This document shows positions 49,501 through 61,551 of a stretch of DNA of 64,000 nucleotides, one piece after another (within the stretch, counting starts at the first letter, position 1; every line of letters begins with the position of its first letter). Location of the stretch: contig OX439037.1 of assembly GCA_949317995.1 (NCBI GenBank), forward strand, positions 18,526,324 to 18,590,323, written 5' to 3'. The notes under the pieces were generated by a model that was not told where the DNA came from, did not search any database, and saw only the letters and a program-made list of their open reading frames with translations. This DNA is from Acholoe squamosa (Eukaryota > Annelida > Polychaeta > Phyllodocida > Polynoidae). Position numbers and translations under genes: made by a program.

Positions 49501-50536
49501 GAACTACCCAGACCAAAAAATCCTGCTGAATCCAGAATGCGTGATCATGATTCTCAGAAATTGACCAAAAGTACCCAAAAATGAAGTTTGATGATGAAAA
49601 TATTTCAAAATGTACAAAAGTAATATTGAAATGATTAGAAGTCTTTTTAAATAAATAAATGTAATACAGAGTTTGCACCCCGGTGTACATGTCCAAATGT
49701 CTACCTATCTCCCAATCTGACAAATACTCTAACTGTGCATTGCTCTGCCTATCCCACATACTGCCTATCCCTTAGTCTACCTATCACTCATACTACCTAT
49801 CTTTTAAATCCAAAGCATCCTGAGCAATGTAGGACTATCTCCCAAAAGGCCTAAATACTGAAGCTTACTACTTACCTTACCTATTCTCCTCTGTAATCAC
49901 TTTCCCATAGTGTACCTATCCTCAGTCTGCCTATCATTCATTTTACCTGCTCTCCTCTATGGTGATTTATACCTTGATAACAATGCCATATTCTTTTCAT
50001 TTGATGCGAAGTCTATCAAAATACGATATTATGAGAGTAGGGTACTGTTTCCCTTTTAAAAAAGGGAAATGTCAGAAGACAAAATATTGTGTAAAATCCC
50101 ACTATTCTTGACTTAATCAGCATAGCCTTTGGTCAGCTGTTGGTAGATTGTATGTATACGCCCAGTAAAATTAGAGCATGGTTTATGAACACAGTGCTGT
50201 TCTTCACCAGCCTGTATTCAAGCATCACAACTGTGCATTAGCACACCATTAGGTCATAAAGGGTTAACGTTCAAGGAGACACCTTCTGCAAGGGTTAAGA
50301 TTCGTTCAGCTCTCCACCACAGACCAAAGGACACGGTCTCCTATCTGAAACCTTTCTAATATTACCTTCCTGTTAATGGCCATAATTCAGCTCTTCCAAT
50401 GCTACAAAATGATTTCTTTAATCAAGCACAACATTATTCATATTGGCCAAGATTATGTACTAATCCTCCCCTGGGAAACTCACCAGGACTTGATACACTT
50501 CAAAGATCTTCATGATGCGCCAATGCAGTGCTGGTG

Positions 50537-50640
50537 AGTTTGTTTGTTTAGTTTTACGTCTAGGGGCCATCGAGGAACTCATTCAAGGGTTCTCGGACAT
50601 TAAGTCCTTTCTTTTCTTTTTGGACAGGTATTTATATGCT
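50537..50640 (-). mobile_element. SINE or LINE 3' end with GTTT tail
   Basis: Begins on the plus strand with GTTTGTTTGTTTAGTTTTAC, the complement of the common 3' end ACGTAAAACTAAACAAACAAAC-type tail of invertebrate SINEs and LINEs. The head was not delimited. A short repeat of GACCGAATCTATGA follows at 50660-50715. Confidence 0.5.
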
Positions 50641-51639
50641 GCTTGCCTGACACAGCAGTGACCGAATCTATGAATGACCGAATCTATGAGATGAATGACC
50701 GAATCTATGAGGAGGGTTGAGGGGGAAAACTGCTACCGGGGCTTCATTCCCCTACTCTTTTCGAAGGATAGCAAGTGTTCTTTTATTTGCCTGGTCCCAT
50801 AGGCAGGGCCAGACAAACCACAGCCTTTGATCACTCAGACATGGTTCACTGAGGGGGAATCCAATGGCAAAAGACAAGCATGTAGACCCGGACCCGCCCA
50901 TATGGACACCAGCTGCCCACATGCTCACCCCAAGCCACAAGAAACCCCAGCTTTGTAGCCCTTTACGAATCTCGTATGCCCGCTGTCAGTATGGAAGGAG
51001 ATTTCTCCTTGTGGACTCCCGATGAAGTTATTCTGCTCCTCCATGCCCTCACATGAAGGTCCCCACTCCACAGGGGGACATTGGCGCATCATGACGACCA
51101 AGGAAAATGACTCGTGCAGTATTTTTCAATCTTTAAAGGGTTAAGCAATGAGAGGAAAACGGATGGAGAGCACCATTTCCAATTGCAATTTAACGGTAAC
51201 TGGTTTTACAAAAGGCAGAGGAATAGTTTTATCGTGATCGGTTTTAACCTCAGCTCATCAGGAGAATGCCTGTCTGTGGGAACTGAAACAAAATAGTTAT
51301 CTTTCACCAACTGTTATTTACAGTGATTTAACACTAAAAGGGCTTCATCTTCTAATTCCCACACATCTTCCTCTTGAGGCATACAATTTTCAATTCAATT
51401 CAATACCGGTATTTACCTTTTCAACTCAAGCCAAGAAAAACACAAAATATTTCGCTGATTGAAAGTATCTTTCCAACTTATTTCCTTTAAAACCTCTTTC
51501 ATTAATTGCCAAAATGTCTCACATTTTGAATGTCATACATCCCATCTTATGACATCCTAGCATAGTTCCTGAATATGTCTGTCGCCCTCAACCCCCATCC
51601 CCCCCAAAGCCCCAGCGGGTACCATCCGCCTCCAATCAA

Positions 51640-51915
51640 GATTTTCTTTCACAGGCTTCTCCCAAAATCCCTAGACTCAAATTCCATGACTTTCCATGAC
51701 AAAAATCTAAATTTTCCATGAAATTTGTAACTATGATTGGACATTATCTGGGTAGGCCTCCCAGCAAAATTCCTGCAATCAAGGTGGAGAAGTCTACTCC
51801 AATGGATTTTTGCAATAGATATTCAGTTTTCCCATTTTCCATGACTTTCCATGACTCAAGAAGAAATTTTCAGAAATTCCGTGACATTCCTTGACAACTT
51901 TTCATTCCATGACAT
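51640..51915. repeat. TTCCATGAC-rich MITE
   Basis: Many copies of TTCCATGAC and TTCCATGACTTTCC, ending GTGGGAACCCTG (hAT-like end on the other strand CAGGGTTCCCAC). Relatives at 31465-31715 and, with TTTCCCTGAC instead, at 26960-27062. Confidence 0.6.
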
Positions 51916-52643
51916 TCCATGACGCGTGGGAACCCTGTTTCAGAGCCTCTGAACTCTGTTCAATTGCATCAAGACGTCACAAAATACTGATGCATTATAA
52001 TACATTGTATGACCTGTAAATAAGATATGTCTGCATTTGGCATGGCATGATATAAAACGATTGTCAATAGAGAAACCATTTAAGTATGAACCACAGCAGC
52101 CATACTGTTTCGATGGTCGCATGGAGTAGTGTTAGTAAAATATTGGATCAAAGAGACGTTTTCTGGAACCCACAGACTAGGACCTTGAGAGAGGCTGATT
52201 GAACTTCTCAAGGACAAACGGTTGACACAGAGATCACACAGCTAGGGAGGGGGCAGGGGTGGGCAGGGTTACCAATGCCAAGTAACAGTCAAGTACTGAA
52301 AAGGACTTCAACTATACTCAATGAATGATTTTCATTTCTTAGGTTTTTCTTTTATATTCTTCTACTTTTGAGTGTGTACATACATGTAAATTCATCTTGA
52401 AACCAGGACCATGGGCTCAAATCTAATGGTCTAAACTAAGATTTGTTTATCATCTGAAAAGCGATTCTCTTGGTTATCATGGGTAGGGAAGCATAAACAT
52501 GCCACAGAACAGTATTCCTTTGTATGGCTTTTTGTATTTAAAGCTTTAAGTCCATTTATCATAATGCACGAATACAGCCCGGCAAGCAGAAACTGCAATG
52601 ATTCGTGTATCCATCATGAAGACAAATGTATGAACATAAAGCT

Positions 52644-52900
52644 TAAACCGTCACACTCCACGTATAAGTCGCACCCTTGGACTTGGCCAAAAGAAATACA
52701 GATGTCATAATCTTTGTTCTACTCAGTGAATTTTCAACAATTTAAAAGACTACGTGTAGCATATACCCCAGGACCCCCATATGCTGCTGTAGGAGAAGAG
52801 TAATACACCAAATGAAAACTGTTGCTGTCACCCTTGTAGATCCTGGCAAAATTATCGTCCTAGCATACAAGCGGTGCCTTATACGTGAGATAATACAGTA
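52644..52900. mobile_element. MITE of the CGTATAAG family, diverged
   Basis: Left end ACCGTCACACTCCACGTATA, right end on the other strand ACTGTATTATCTCACGTATA. Lies 50 bp from CPOX exon c on its downstream side. A fragment of the same end type (CTCGTATATAAGGCGCAC) is at 53354-53371. Confidence 0.7.
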
Positions 52901-52949
52901 TATAAAGGGTTAATAAGACCATGTTCGTACTGAGTAAGGTGGGCCTTAC

Positions 52950-53000
52950 CTGTATCCGCATACATAGGAGCTCCATCTTGGTACGAATGTTGTCTGGGGT
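52950..53000 (-). CDS. CPOX: CPOX exon c
   Basis: A 51-bp micro-exon of 17 codons in phase 0: TPDNIRTKMELLCMRIQ, matching the conserved M-K-T-K-M-E-L-L helix of CPOX. The donor is GTAAGG; the acceptor has a poly-T tract on the coding strand. It sits between a 7.9-kb and a 30.4-kb intron and would be easily missed by ORF scanning. Confidence 0.95.
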
Positions 53001-54479
53001 CTGGAAAAAAGAGAGATCAAATTACAAATAAGTAACCTTTATGTGATACCTCAACCTAGACAACTGTACAAAGTTTTATTGCTTTTTTTTTAAAAATTTC
53101 ATTTTGCCTCAAACATCAGAGAGGGATCTGCGATTGTGTGCCAATAATACTGTCCTTGGGAGTGACATTCTGCTATAGGCTGGGGCGTGGGGGGGGGGGG
53201 GGTCATATGATTATGAGCTATTTCTGACACGTAGATACGCGTGTTAGGTATGATAATAAACCTCTCGATTAAGCTGCATCTGAGATACAAGATTTTAACA
53301 ACATTCCTTGGGATAGATGTGCCTTTCATTAGTATAGTCTATATCAAATATGCAGTGTCTCGTATATAAGGCGCACTCCTGCATTGGGGATAAGCTATAA
53401 ACCACCCCAGACATCGTTTCAAGTAGAAAGCATGGCATAGGTTTCACAGTGCTATAAATGAAAGGACTAACCCCTAAACCATTAACTCTAAATAAGATAC
53501 CACTAGCCTTGTACTTGACCTGACTCTATGATTAAATTCAGCTCATTCTGGCTTTAACAGAATGAATGCCAAGTTAGCTGCAACGTCTAAACTTATTTGC
53601 TAACATACTTGAAAATGGGGAAAATCAGAATCAGATCAGGGGAAATCCAGAACCTAAATATTCAACAGTAGTATGAGTATCAGTCTATCACAAAATTAGA
53701 GGCAAATGAAAAATCACATTTACTGCCTTTTCACAACGGTGAAATCAAATAACCATTACATAGGGTAATTTCCGCCATCATTAGCAGCAGTTATAATTTT
53801 CCTATTCTGGCCTACCTGAGATGCTGGAAGCAGAGGGAGAGAGGGAATCGCATATTTCCTTATTTAGAGCCTGGCTAATTGCAAATGATGAGACATAGGA
53901 GGCGGCACGTCTAGTCAACAATCTATCATTAAGCGGAGCAGCGGTTTACGGTCTGTGATGGCTGCTGGCGGCCATGTTGATGCACCTGCTGGCGGCCATA
54001 TTGGATTACCTAGAATTTTCTTCATTCTACTGGTTCAAGATCATATATGAGTAGTAGCTATGGAGATTGAATGGTTCCTTTATAGAAACATTTTATTTCA
54101 TTTTAATCAAAATAAAAGACTCCAGGCATAGTATAGGGGTTTGATCTTTCTTGAACTCATCCACTGAGTGTCAAGAAACTTCCCTACGGACAGCCAATCA
54201 AATCACAAAGAACCCTCTTTTCAACATAATTTCTTTGAAAAATCACCTGAAAGCAGGGAAGTCCCCGCCCTGTTTGTGGGAATTCACGAGATGGTGTGTA
54301 ACAGACTAAATGCAATGTGTGTAAGGTAGAAGTAGTGGTGGAGAGGCGTTAATAAAAGCTGGTAGTGTGAGACAGGCAGACAAGGAACTGCTGTCACTGT
54401 CCTGTCACAGCCACACACAGGGTACTACTGCCACTAATAGGACCAACACTAGGTAGGGCCTATCATGGATAGACGTTGT

Positions 54480-55460
54480 GTTAGCCCTTTAATGGCCGTC
54501 ACTGACACTACCATGGTACCATATATAGACATGAGTCCTAGCCCTTTAGAGACCAACACTGACACTACCAAGGTACCAAGGATAGATGCAGTATTAGCCC
54601 TTTATAGACCAACACTGACACTACCAAGGTACCAAGGACAGACACAGTATTAGCCCTTTAGAGACCAACACTGACACTACCAAGGTACCAAGGATAGATG
54701 CAGGATTAGCCCTTTAGAGACCAACATTGACACTACCAAGGACAGACACAGTATTAGCCCTTTAGAGACCAACACTGACACTACCAAGGTACCAAGGATA
54801 GACGCAGTATTAGCCCTTTAGAGACCAACACTGACACTACCAAGGTACCAAGGATAGATGCAGGATTAGCCCTTTAGAGACCAACACTGACACTACCAAG
54901 GACAGACACAGTATTAGCCCTTTAGAGACCAACACTGACACTACCAAGGACAGACACAGTATTAGCCCTTTAGAGACCAACACTGACACTACCAAGGTAC
55001 CAAGGATAGACGCAGTATTAGCCCTTTAGAGACCAACACTGACACTACCAAGGACAGACACAGTATTAGCCCTTTAGAGACCAACACTGACACTACCAAG
55101 GACAGACACAGTATTAGCCCTTTAGAGACCAACACTGACACTACCAAGGTACCAAGGATAGATGCAGGATTAGCCCTTTAGAGACCAACACTGACACTAC
55201 CAAGGTACCAAGGACAGACACAGTATTAGCCCTTTAGAGACCAACACTGACACTACCAAGGTACCAAGGATAGATGCAGGATTAGCCCTTTAGAGACCAA
55301 CACTGACACTACCAAGGACAGACACAGTATTAGCCCTTTAGAGACCAACACTGACACTACCAAGGTACCAAGGATAGATGCAGTATTAGCCTTTTAAGGG
55401 ATAACACTGACACTGCCAATGTACCATGGATAGATGCAGTATTAGTATTAGTCCTTTAAA
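54480..55460. repeat. 56/48-bp minisatellite
   Basis: About 18 units of AGCCCTTTAGAGACCAACAC + TGACACTACCAAGGTACCAAGGATAGATGCAGTATT. A 48-bp form lacks one GTACCAAG. Long and short forms, and the GATAGATGCAG / GACAGACACAG end variants, alternate in blocks, indicating higher-order duplication. Confidence 0.95.
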
Positions 55461-56163
55461 GACCAACATTGGGCAAAAAAAAAGGTGTGTTTCCAGTTAC
55501 CGGTACATGATCTAAATTGCTCTCAAAAGCTTGCATTTCCCCTCAGAGGAATCGTACACCTGTCCAATATAGACATGTTGTATATCAAAAGAAACGTAAG
55601 GAGAATTTGAGAGGATATGTTGCCAAGCTATGGGGTTGTAATACATGTACCATAAATTTTCTCGTATAATGATTTCAATTTTCAAGCCTTTGGTATAGCT
55701 TATTGCTATATGTGTGGAACGATGGTAGTTGAACCTCTGATATTTAAAATTTAGTTTTGACACCCCCCCCCCCACTGTCAATTTACAAATTTAGAAGGCA
55801 CTCTTTATCAAAATGCCCCCCCCCCGCCCTATATCTAACAAGCCCCCCCTCCCACACATACACCTGGCAATATGTCTCGATCCATAGGACCATCCAAAAA
55901 TTGTGTAATCTCATCCTGCATCTTTTTACCTGTTAATGATAAATTGTGTTGATGTACAGTTACTTGCCAACCTTGGGACCCTGACCTGAGATACATTTTG
56001 GTTTTTACAGCTTACAAATTGGACCATTATTAAAGAATTTACAGCCTAAAGCAAAAGCCACAGTTCGTCTTAGTCAGACACATTTTTGTATTGCTCCTAA
56101 AAAAAAAAATTGGCCTTGACACAACCAAGGTACCATGGATAAACATAATATGTTATTAGCCCA

Positions 56164-56323
56164 TTAAAGGGGGGCTTGCACGGCAAAATACAATATGGGT
56201 ACCTGATCAAAGAACATTCATAAATCCAGCGGAAAAATTGTGACTCCCTGATTGGTCAAGGGGTGGTCACATCCCGTGACTTGCTAAGGCGGGTGCGTCT
56301 TAGCCATGCTAGCCCCCCTTTAA
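56164..56323. mobile_element. TTAA-flanked MITE, 152 bp
   Basis: Inverted ends AGGGGGGCTTGCACGGC and AGGGGGGCTAGCATGGC with TTAA on each side (56164-56167, 56320-56323). Different ends from the 748-bp element. Confidence 0.82.
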
Positions 56324-57120
56324 GGGCATGAGTAATCATGTTTCTTTGTCGTCGTGATACATCAATGACGTCCCCAAAAATTCACATCTTGGCGCCGACT
56401 GCAGACTACAGTACTTGAACTAGATAGCCATGGCATTGCATGAATTGTAGATTGTTTCATATATATTTATTCGTGCACATTGGTGACGCCATTGTAACGC
56501 CAATGCTAAATTTGATCTCCTCTCTATTTCCCTTTACCTCGAACGAGGACGTTAATAACACTAAATGGAAAACTGCATCATCACTATAGGGTCCACTTGG
56601 TGCATAATGAATTTGGCTTTTCTAAGTCAGTCGCCAGTTCTGTATTCATGTATCAAAGTGGCCAAAGGCATACCATTAATGTATTTTATCTGTACATGTG
56701 TATGAAGTTAAAAATGCCAGTAACTTTCTGCACTACCGTAGTTACATTTGCTCTTCTCGGACAGGGCCTTATTGTGGTTTCTTGGTAAAGTTATTTAGTG
56801 TGATACATGCAAAGTCCTGGAACACTAAACTAGAGAATGCTGTTGGCAGTTTCTCATTCTGGGAACTTCACATGTGGGCAAATGTGTGACGTACTAGTCG
56901 GTGTTCTCTGACGAAAGTTTCTCCTGTTATTCAAGAGTTAAACTAATGATACACTTCTCAAGTACATGTTTCTAACAACAGGGCGGTTCTGAACGGCTAA
57001 ATGGTACCAAAATTATTGGTCCCACCTTATAGCCTATGCAATGACATACAATCAAATTAAATTACATAATTTAATTCGATCTGATGGCCTGACAAAATGG
57101 TGCAACATATATATCGTCGT

Positions 57121-57184
57121 CCTGGTGCAAGGATGTTGTAACTACAGTACATATCACTGTCAGTTACAACCTCCTTGCACTAGG
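57121..57184. other. long near-perfect hairpin, miRNA-precursor-like
   Basis: Arms 57121-57143 and 57162-57184 pair over 23 positions with one mismatch (CCTGGTGCAAGGA and AGTTACAACC ends); the stem continues ACAGT/ACTGT to a 7-nt loop, with weaker pairing outside. It could equally be a small MITE. Strand of any RNA is unknown. Confidence 0.5.
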
Positions 57185-57402
57185 GCAACAGTATTGTAAG
57201 TACAGACTCAGAAATACTTATGTAGCACACAGTGACATGTAGGTTAGTGCACAGAATATGCCAAATCCAAATACTATATTGTTTACGTATAGAATCAGAA
57301 TGTCATAAGCACTTTTTCAAACAATAGTTGGCTCCTTATTTGTATGTGTTCATATAATAAATTTATATGGTTTATTTAACCCTGTAAGTGTTATGTAAGG
57401 CA

Positions 57403-57555
57403 CTAATGCACTAAATTCAGGGTGCGGCATATACATGTATGCGGGTATTTTGACCAGTACTGAACCATCAATTTTCACGTCCCAGGTGCGGCTCATAGCA
57501 TTTACCTAAGTATGGCTTAAACGCAGGTGTGGCTTATACGCAGGATTTTATAGTA
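57403..57555. mobile_element. fragment of the CGTATAAG MITE family
   Basis: Repeated motifs GGTGCGGC..AT and GTGGCTTATACGCAGG, ending in ATTTTATAGT. Only the right end is clear. Confidence 0.55.
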
Positions 57556-58748
57556 TGTATCGATGGTATGCCAGGCAGTTGCTTACCGTCGCTGCATTCG
57601 TGCAAAGCCACCATAAAAGGGTTATGTCTCCACTTCAGGCATCACAATACAAATACGACAAGCACACACCAACCCCAACGTGGGCAGTAAAAGTAGCAGT
57701 GTGTATTTAATTCTGTATCCATATATGGATAGGCACACAGACCTCTCCACTGCAAACACACATAGAAAGGCAAACATGGCAAAAGTTAAACTAGATTCAC
57801 TGAATATTGTCTGTAAAGCATGCAAGTCAACTTGCTGCCTAGTGAAGCATACATGGGAGGCGGGCATGCTGATTGGTATGCATGGAAACATTGTAGAACA
57901 TTGTGGCAAGGGTTTTTGTTGTTTTAGGGACGCGCCACGGGCTATGCAGGGGAAATTAAAAGTCATACCCTCCAGCACAGGCCCTAATATTAGTCCCATA
58001 CAAAGAGGCTAGGGACTTTTAGATAGGACACGGACAGAGACTAAAGGGCCTACTCATATGTAGAAAGAAAATGTCATGCATTAGTCATTTCAAAATGTGT
58101 ATTGGATTTTCTGTGGACTTAAGACAAGATGTGAAGGCAATTAATTATGATTCTATTCCAGAATCACAGATGGCACCCACTAACCCACATAAGGGCTGAT
58201 TGATAAAAAGTACTGGGCACCAGATGGCCTTGGTTCTAGCTAGACCATACATTCTAGTGATGGTAGCCTGAAACTTGAATCAAGTTTCTACGTGTGTGTG
58301 CAGGGTGGTATAAAACAGGGGGTAGGGGGGCTGGCAAACATGGCTCCAAATATTCATCCAGGATGGTGTTACCTCTGACCAACCATAGAAAGAATGCCTC
58401 GCAGCAAAACAAGCCGCTTTTGAACTTCTATTCAGGAAATATGGGGGTGACTCCAAATATGGGAGCAGCTCCTATTGTAGAGTGGGAGCTGCTCAATGAA
58501 TTGAATTTGAATTTTATTTGGCAAAAACATCATACAATAGTGGAAGCTTTTCTCGTTAGCCAAAGATGAGAAGATCAAAAATTAAGTAATACCATAATAC
58601 AGTGAGATAAAGTTGAAGAAAAATTGGACGTACTGTTAGTCAGGACATTACACAGTATTGGTACAGGTGGTCACAATGTCGATTCTCTCAATGTTAGACA
58701 ATGGTTATAGACTACAATACATAAGTCATGTAGACAATTACAGTACTT

Positions 58749-59114
58749 TCAGATTACACAGCATTCAGTTTTTTTAATAAAGTCGGGTTTGTCAATTGCT
58801 CGCTGCTGTTCCGCGTCCAGGAGGTCCCATAGTACTCTGCCCCTCCATAGAGGGCTTTTGGTATATAGGATACCTGTCGGGCACTGAACAAGATGGCTAC
58901 TTCTTAACACACGTCGAGGTTCCAACACATTTCCCATCTCTGTTGATATTTCATACATTTTGCCTAGTAAAGACTGTCTTCTTCTACACATTAGCCATGT
59001 ACAGCTTGTTTGGACAAGGAGATCATGTCGTGTGATGTCCAATGGCAGCTGGGTCAAGAATAGTATAGGTTCCCTAGGATATGTTACTCCATAGAGTCCT
59101 ATAGTGCAAGCCAC
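58749..59114 (-). mobile_element. second LINE polymerase C-terminal remnant
   Basis: A 121-codon open frame on the minus strand ends with YTKSPLWRGRVLWDLLDAEQ and a short Lys-containing tail. This resembles the KSPLYRG-x-LW ending of non-LTR polymerases and the fragment at 38.2-39.0 kb. No catalytic motif is present; the frame is only the far C-terminus, and the sequence from 58748 to about 58500 would be its 3' untranslated part. The open frame may partly be luck. Confidence 0.55.
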
Positions 59115-59225
59115 CCCCCTCTACCCCCCCTTAAAAGTAGGCTACCTTTTGTGTTCAATACTGATTCCTATGTTAGATAAGGGGGTTTATGGAGATGTCA
59201 GGAATATTTATCAGAGTGATATCAA
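59107..59225. repeat. dispersed repeat, copy 2
   Basis: See 49372-49500. It adjoins the LINE remnant at 58749-59114 and may be part of the same element. Confidence 0.7.
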
Positions 59226-60871
59226 ATGGAAGCAAGGGGCCACCTTTACCAGAAAATCTCTATAACCCCTCTTATCCTACACAGGACTCAATACTGAACA
59301 CAAAAGGGAGCCTACTTTTAAGGGAGGTAAAGGGGGGGGGGGGCTGTTACACTGTGTCCATAGGTAAAGCTCTGAGCTTCACCTCCTATCTATTGAAGCT
59401 TCTTGGCTGGGTTGTCACCAGGTGGTGCATATGGATGGATGGATGGATGGATGGATGAGGAAGCCACCACTCTGCAGACTGAAAAGCCTTGTGTATTTAA
59501 AACTAGGGTTTTACATGCACCTTCCAGGCAAGGCTGGATAATGACTCAGCATAATGGCAATTAGATGAGAGTGAAAAGAAAGCTGGCTCAGTTCAATGGT
59601 TTATTGGGGAATCATCCCTGTATTCAGGGCATCTAGCACTGCTTTACGTAAAACTCAATGTGTGGGCACAGTATGAATAATATTTTACATCATTCCAATT
59701 TAGGAACATCATAACAAATGCATTCATCGTCAGTAAGGAATTGTATGAGCCAGTTGGAGTGAAAGGGGGAGGGAGGGATCACCTTCGACTGGCTTTCTTC
59801 TCTTTTATTGGTAGCAAAAGCTGGGACAGAACCAGAGTGGGCCAGTAAATCATTATCTGCATATATTTTCTACTGTGTTTATTAATTGTGTCATTATTTT
59901 GATTACCTTTGAAACACTGTTCACACTTGCCAGTTCAGCGTCTGTGAAAGAGCCCTCAGAATATCGATTTCTTTTAATGCTGTGCAAATGCAATGAGTTT
60001 TTTGTCTTCATTATCTGTGAATAAATCCCTACTGAGTAAGTAGGTAGGGCGACATAAATGTAACGATAGCCTAATTTGGGAAGGCGGGGGGAGTTCGGGC
60101 CAACAGTAACACACAGACCTTTTTAAAAGAAAAAACATGCGCCCGCACTAGCAATTGGTCCCTGGGTCATCATTAGTGTCGACCCTTGCCAAATGCAGGG
60201 CATAACTCACAAGTGCTGCACTAGTGCATCATCAAGCCTGCAAATATGGACTTGGTGGTTATAATGCAATCTCTGAAGGGTTAAAACCCTACCTCAGGCT
60301 ATTGTCATCAATAAGTTGTGTGAAGATGCTGACTCAGTGATTTCTGAGACTATGTAAGTTGTAAGTCATTGACAGACTTTACACATTACCCACCTCACTT
60401 GGTGACCAATATTTAAGACACCCGCCAAGTGTGAGGAGTAAGACGCCTTCTGCCAGAGTGTCGGATCGTCTTTATCCGGTCGGATGATTCTTAAAGCTGC
60501 TATACAACTTGAAATATGTGGAAGCGAATTTTTGATAGAAAGTGCACAACATGTATTATTTAGCCGATGCACTCATATTTTATTACCCGTAGTATTTCTT
60601 CCTTTTTTCCCTCAAAGTGTGCCACTTTTGATCTATGCATTTGGCATGCTGAGTAGCTCACCAGGGCTGCATACATGCATCCTGTGGACAAAAATATGGA
60701 TGGGCCATTACTGACTATGTGACCTTTACAATGCATAAGATGCTCAAATGTCAATGGGTTCCTATAGCTGCATCAATGCATCATAGTACTTCATGATGAT
60801 GAATGAACATGGTGTCACAATCAATAAGGGATTAATGATTACAAATACAGTATAGAATCATATAGCCTCAC

Positions 60872-60949
60872 CTTTTCCAGTTGTTCCATTCCGCTGACAG
60901 GTTCCGCCATGAACTGGTGTGAAAGGGTTGCTGCCTGCACCGTGTGCCA
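60872..60949 (-). CDS. CPOX: CPOX exon b (start of mature enzyme)
   Basis: A 78-bp exon in phase 0 at both ends, 26 codons. It contains HQFMAEPVSGMEQLEK, which lines up with the FMAPPVTDL segment at the start of the conserved region in the human enzyme. The donor is GTGAGG and the acceptor is preceded by ttattccAG. The intron to exon a is only 540 bp, the shortest seen here. Confidence 0.93.
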
Positions 60950-61081
60950 CTGGAATAAAGTATGAATAAAGAAAATCCTGACTTACTCTCTATTTTCTGG
61001 ACGTATTTATTATGACAATCATTCTTTTCAACAATTGATAGGCCTTTTGATAACATTTCCCCCTCAGTTTTTCAACATAAG

Positions 61082-61084
<3 letters not shown>

Positions 61085-61174
<90 letters not shown>
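61085..61174. repeat. (TA)n microsatellite
   Basis: About 44 TA repeats, inside the small region between CPOX exons a and b. Confidence 0.98.
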
Positions 61175-61177
<3 letters not shown>

Positions 61178-61490
61178 CTTCAAATCTTTTAACACGTGAC
61201 AATGTTGTCTGTAATCAATCAATGGGTAATAAAATAAATTCTACATACTCAGTGCAATGGATATTGAATAAAATACTTGTTCTTATCGATTAAGATGTCA
61301 TTCCTTTTTATACATGCACCAATTCCTTGGCCTTGATCAGGACAGACCATGTTTGCTTTTCTGAAGGCTGACACTGAACATACAAAGATAGCTACATGAC
61401 AGAACCTTGGAGCACTCACAGAATGCATAGCATTACAAGGTAGGCAGGCTGTATATCTACAAAGGAATACAATATGAATGGCAAACCTAC

Positions 61491-61551
61491 CTTGGCTTTA
61501 GTTGAGGCATAGAGAGCAAGCGACCCGGCAGCGGCCCCGCCCAGCATATAC
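61491..61551 (-). CDS. CPOX: CPOX exon a (mitochondrial leader segment)
   Basis: A 61-bp exon reading YMLGGAAAGSLALYASTKAK after one base that completes a codon begun in the previous exon. The small-residue-rich, Gly/Ala/Leu stretch ending in lysines fits the hydrophobic part of the bipartite leader that takes CPOX to the intermembrane space. Acceptor (gacAG) and donor (GTAGGT) are good. The leader is not conserved in sequence, so the assignment rests on phase agreement with exon b, splice sites and composition. It is the least conserved of the nine exons. Confidence 0.8.

Larger units (their letters stand above)
22522..52949 (-). other. CPOX intron d/c, 30.4 kb
   Basis: A giant intron that hosts most of the mobile elements listed separately: foldback MITEs, a TTAA transposon, LINE and SINE copies, minisatellites, and the TRIM at 48.2-48.9 kb. 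Stretches with nothing recognised include about 32.1-34.2 kb, 35.2-36.8 kb, 44.7-45.6 kb, 47.0-48.2 kb and 49.5-50.5 kb. No nested gene could be supported. Confidence 0.8.
53001..60871 (-). other. CPOX intron c/b
   Basis: 7.9 kb with the 56/48-bp minisatellite (54480-55460), a TTAA-flanked MITE (56168-56319), a miRNA-like hairpin (57121-57184), a fragment with GCTTATACGCAGG ends (57403-57555), a LINE remnant (58749-59114), a (TGGA)n run at 59430-59456 and an unclassified G-rich run at 59331-59342. Confidence 0.8.
42..61551 (-). other. CPOX: CPOX gene, partial (nine internal exons)
   Basis: Coproporphyrinogen III oxidase catalyses the oxygen-dependent oxidative decarboxylation of coproporphyrinogen III to protoporphyrinogen IX. 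It acts as a homodimer in the mitochondrial intermembrane space, at the sixth step of haem synthesis. Nine exons are visible in minus-strand order: 61551-61491, 60949-60872, 53000-52950, 22521-22450, 18320-18202, 12991-12925, 7836-7711, 3598-3487 and 121-42. They total 766 bp and read as one continuous protein with no stop or frame break, and every junction has AG before and GT after. Family landmarks appear in the right order: [50 protein letters not shown] and GERRGVGGIFFDD. The first exon is not identified, and the last roughly 130 residues (by comparison with the 454-residue human enzyme) lie off the left edge. Gene identity is very secure. Confidence 0.97.

Noticed and set aside
54480..55460. 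CRISPR-like array
   Set aside because: There are no unique spacers; units are contiguous, and the DNA is clearly from an intron-bearing animal gene. The same holds for the arrays at 4587 and 41386.
57622..58012. Overlapping open frames of 125 (minus) and 110 (plus) codons
   Set aside because: They oppose each other over the same bases, show no domain and no splice context; probably chance.
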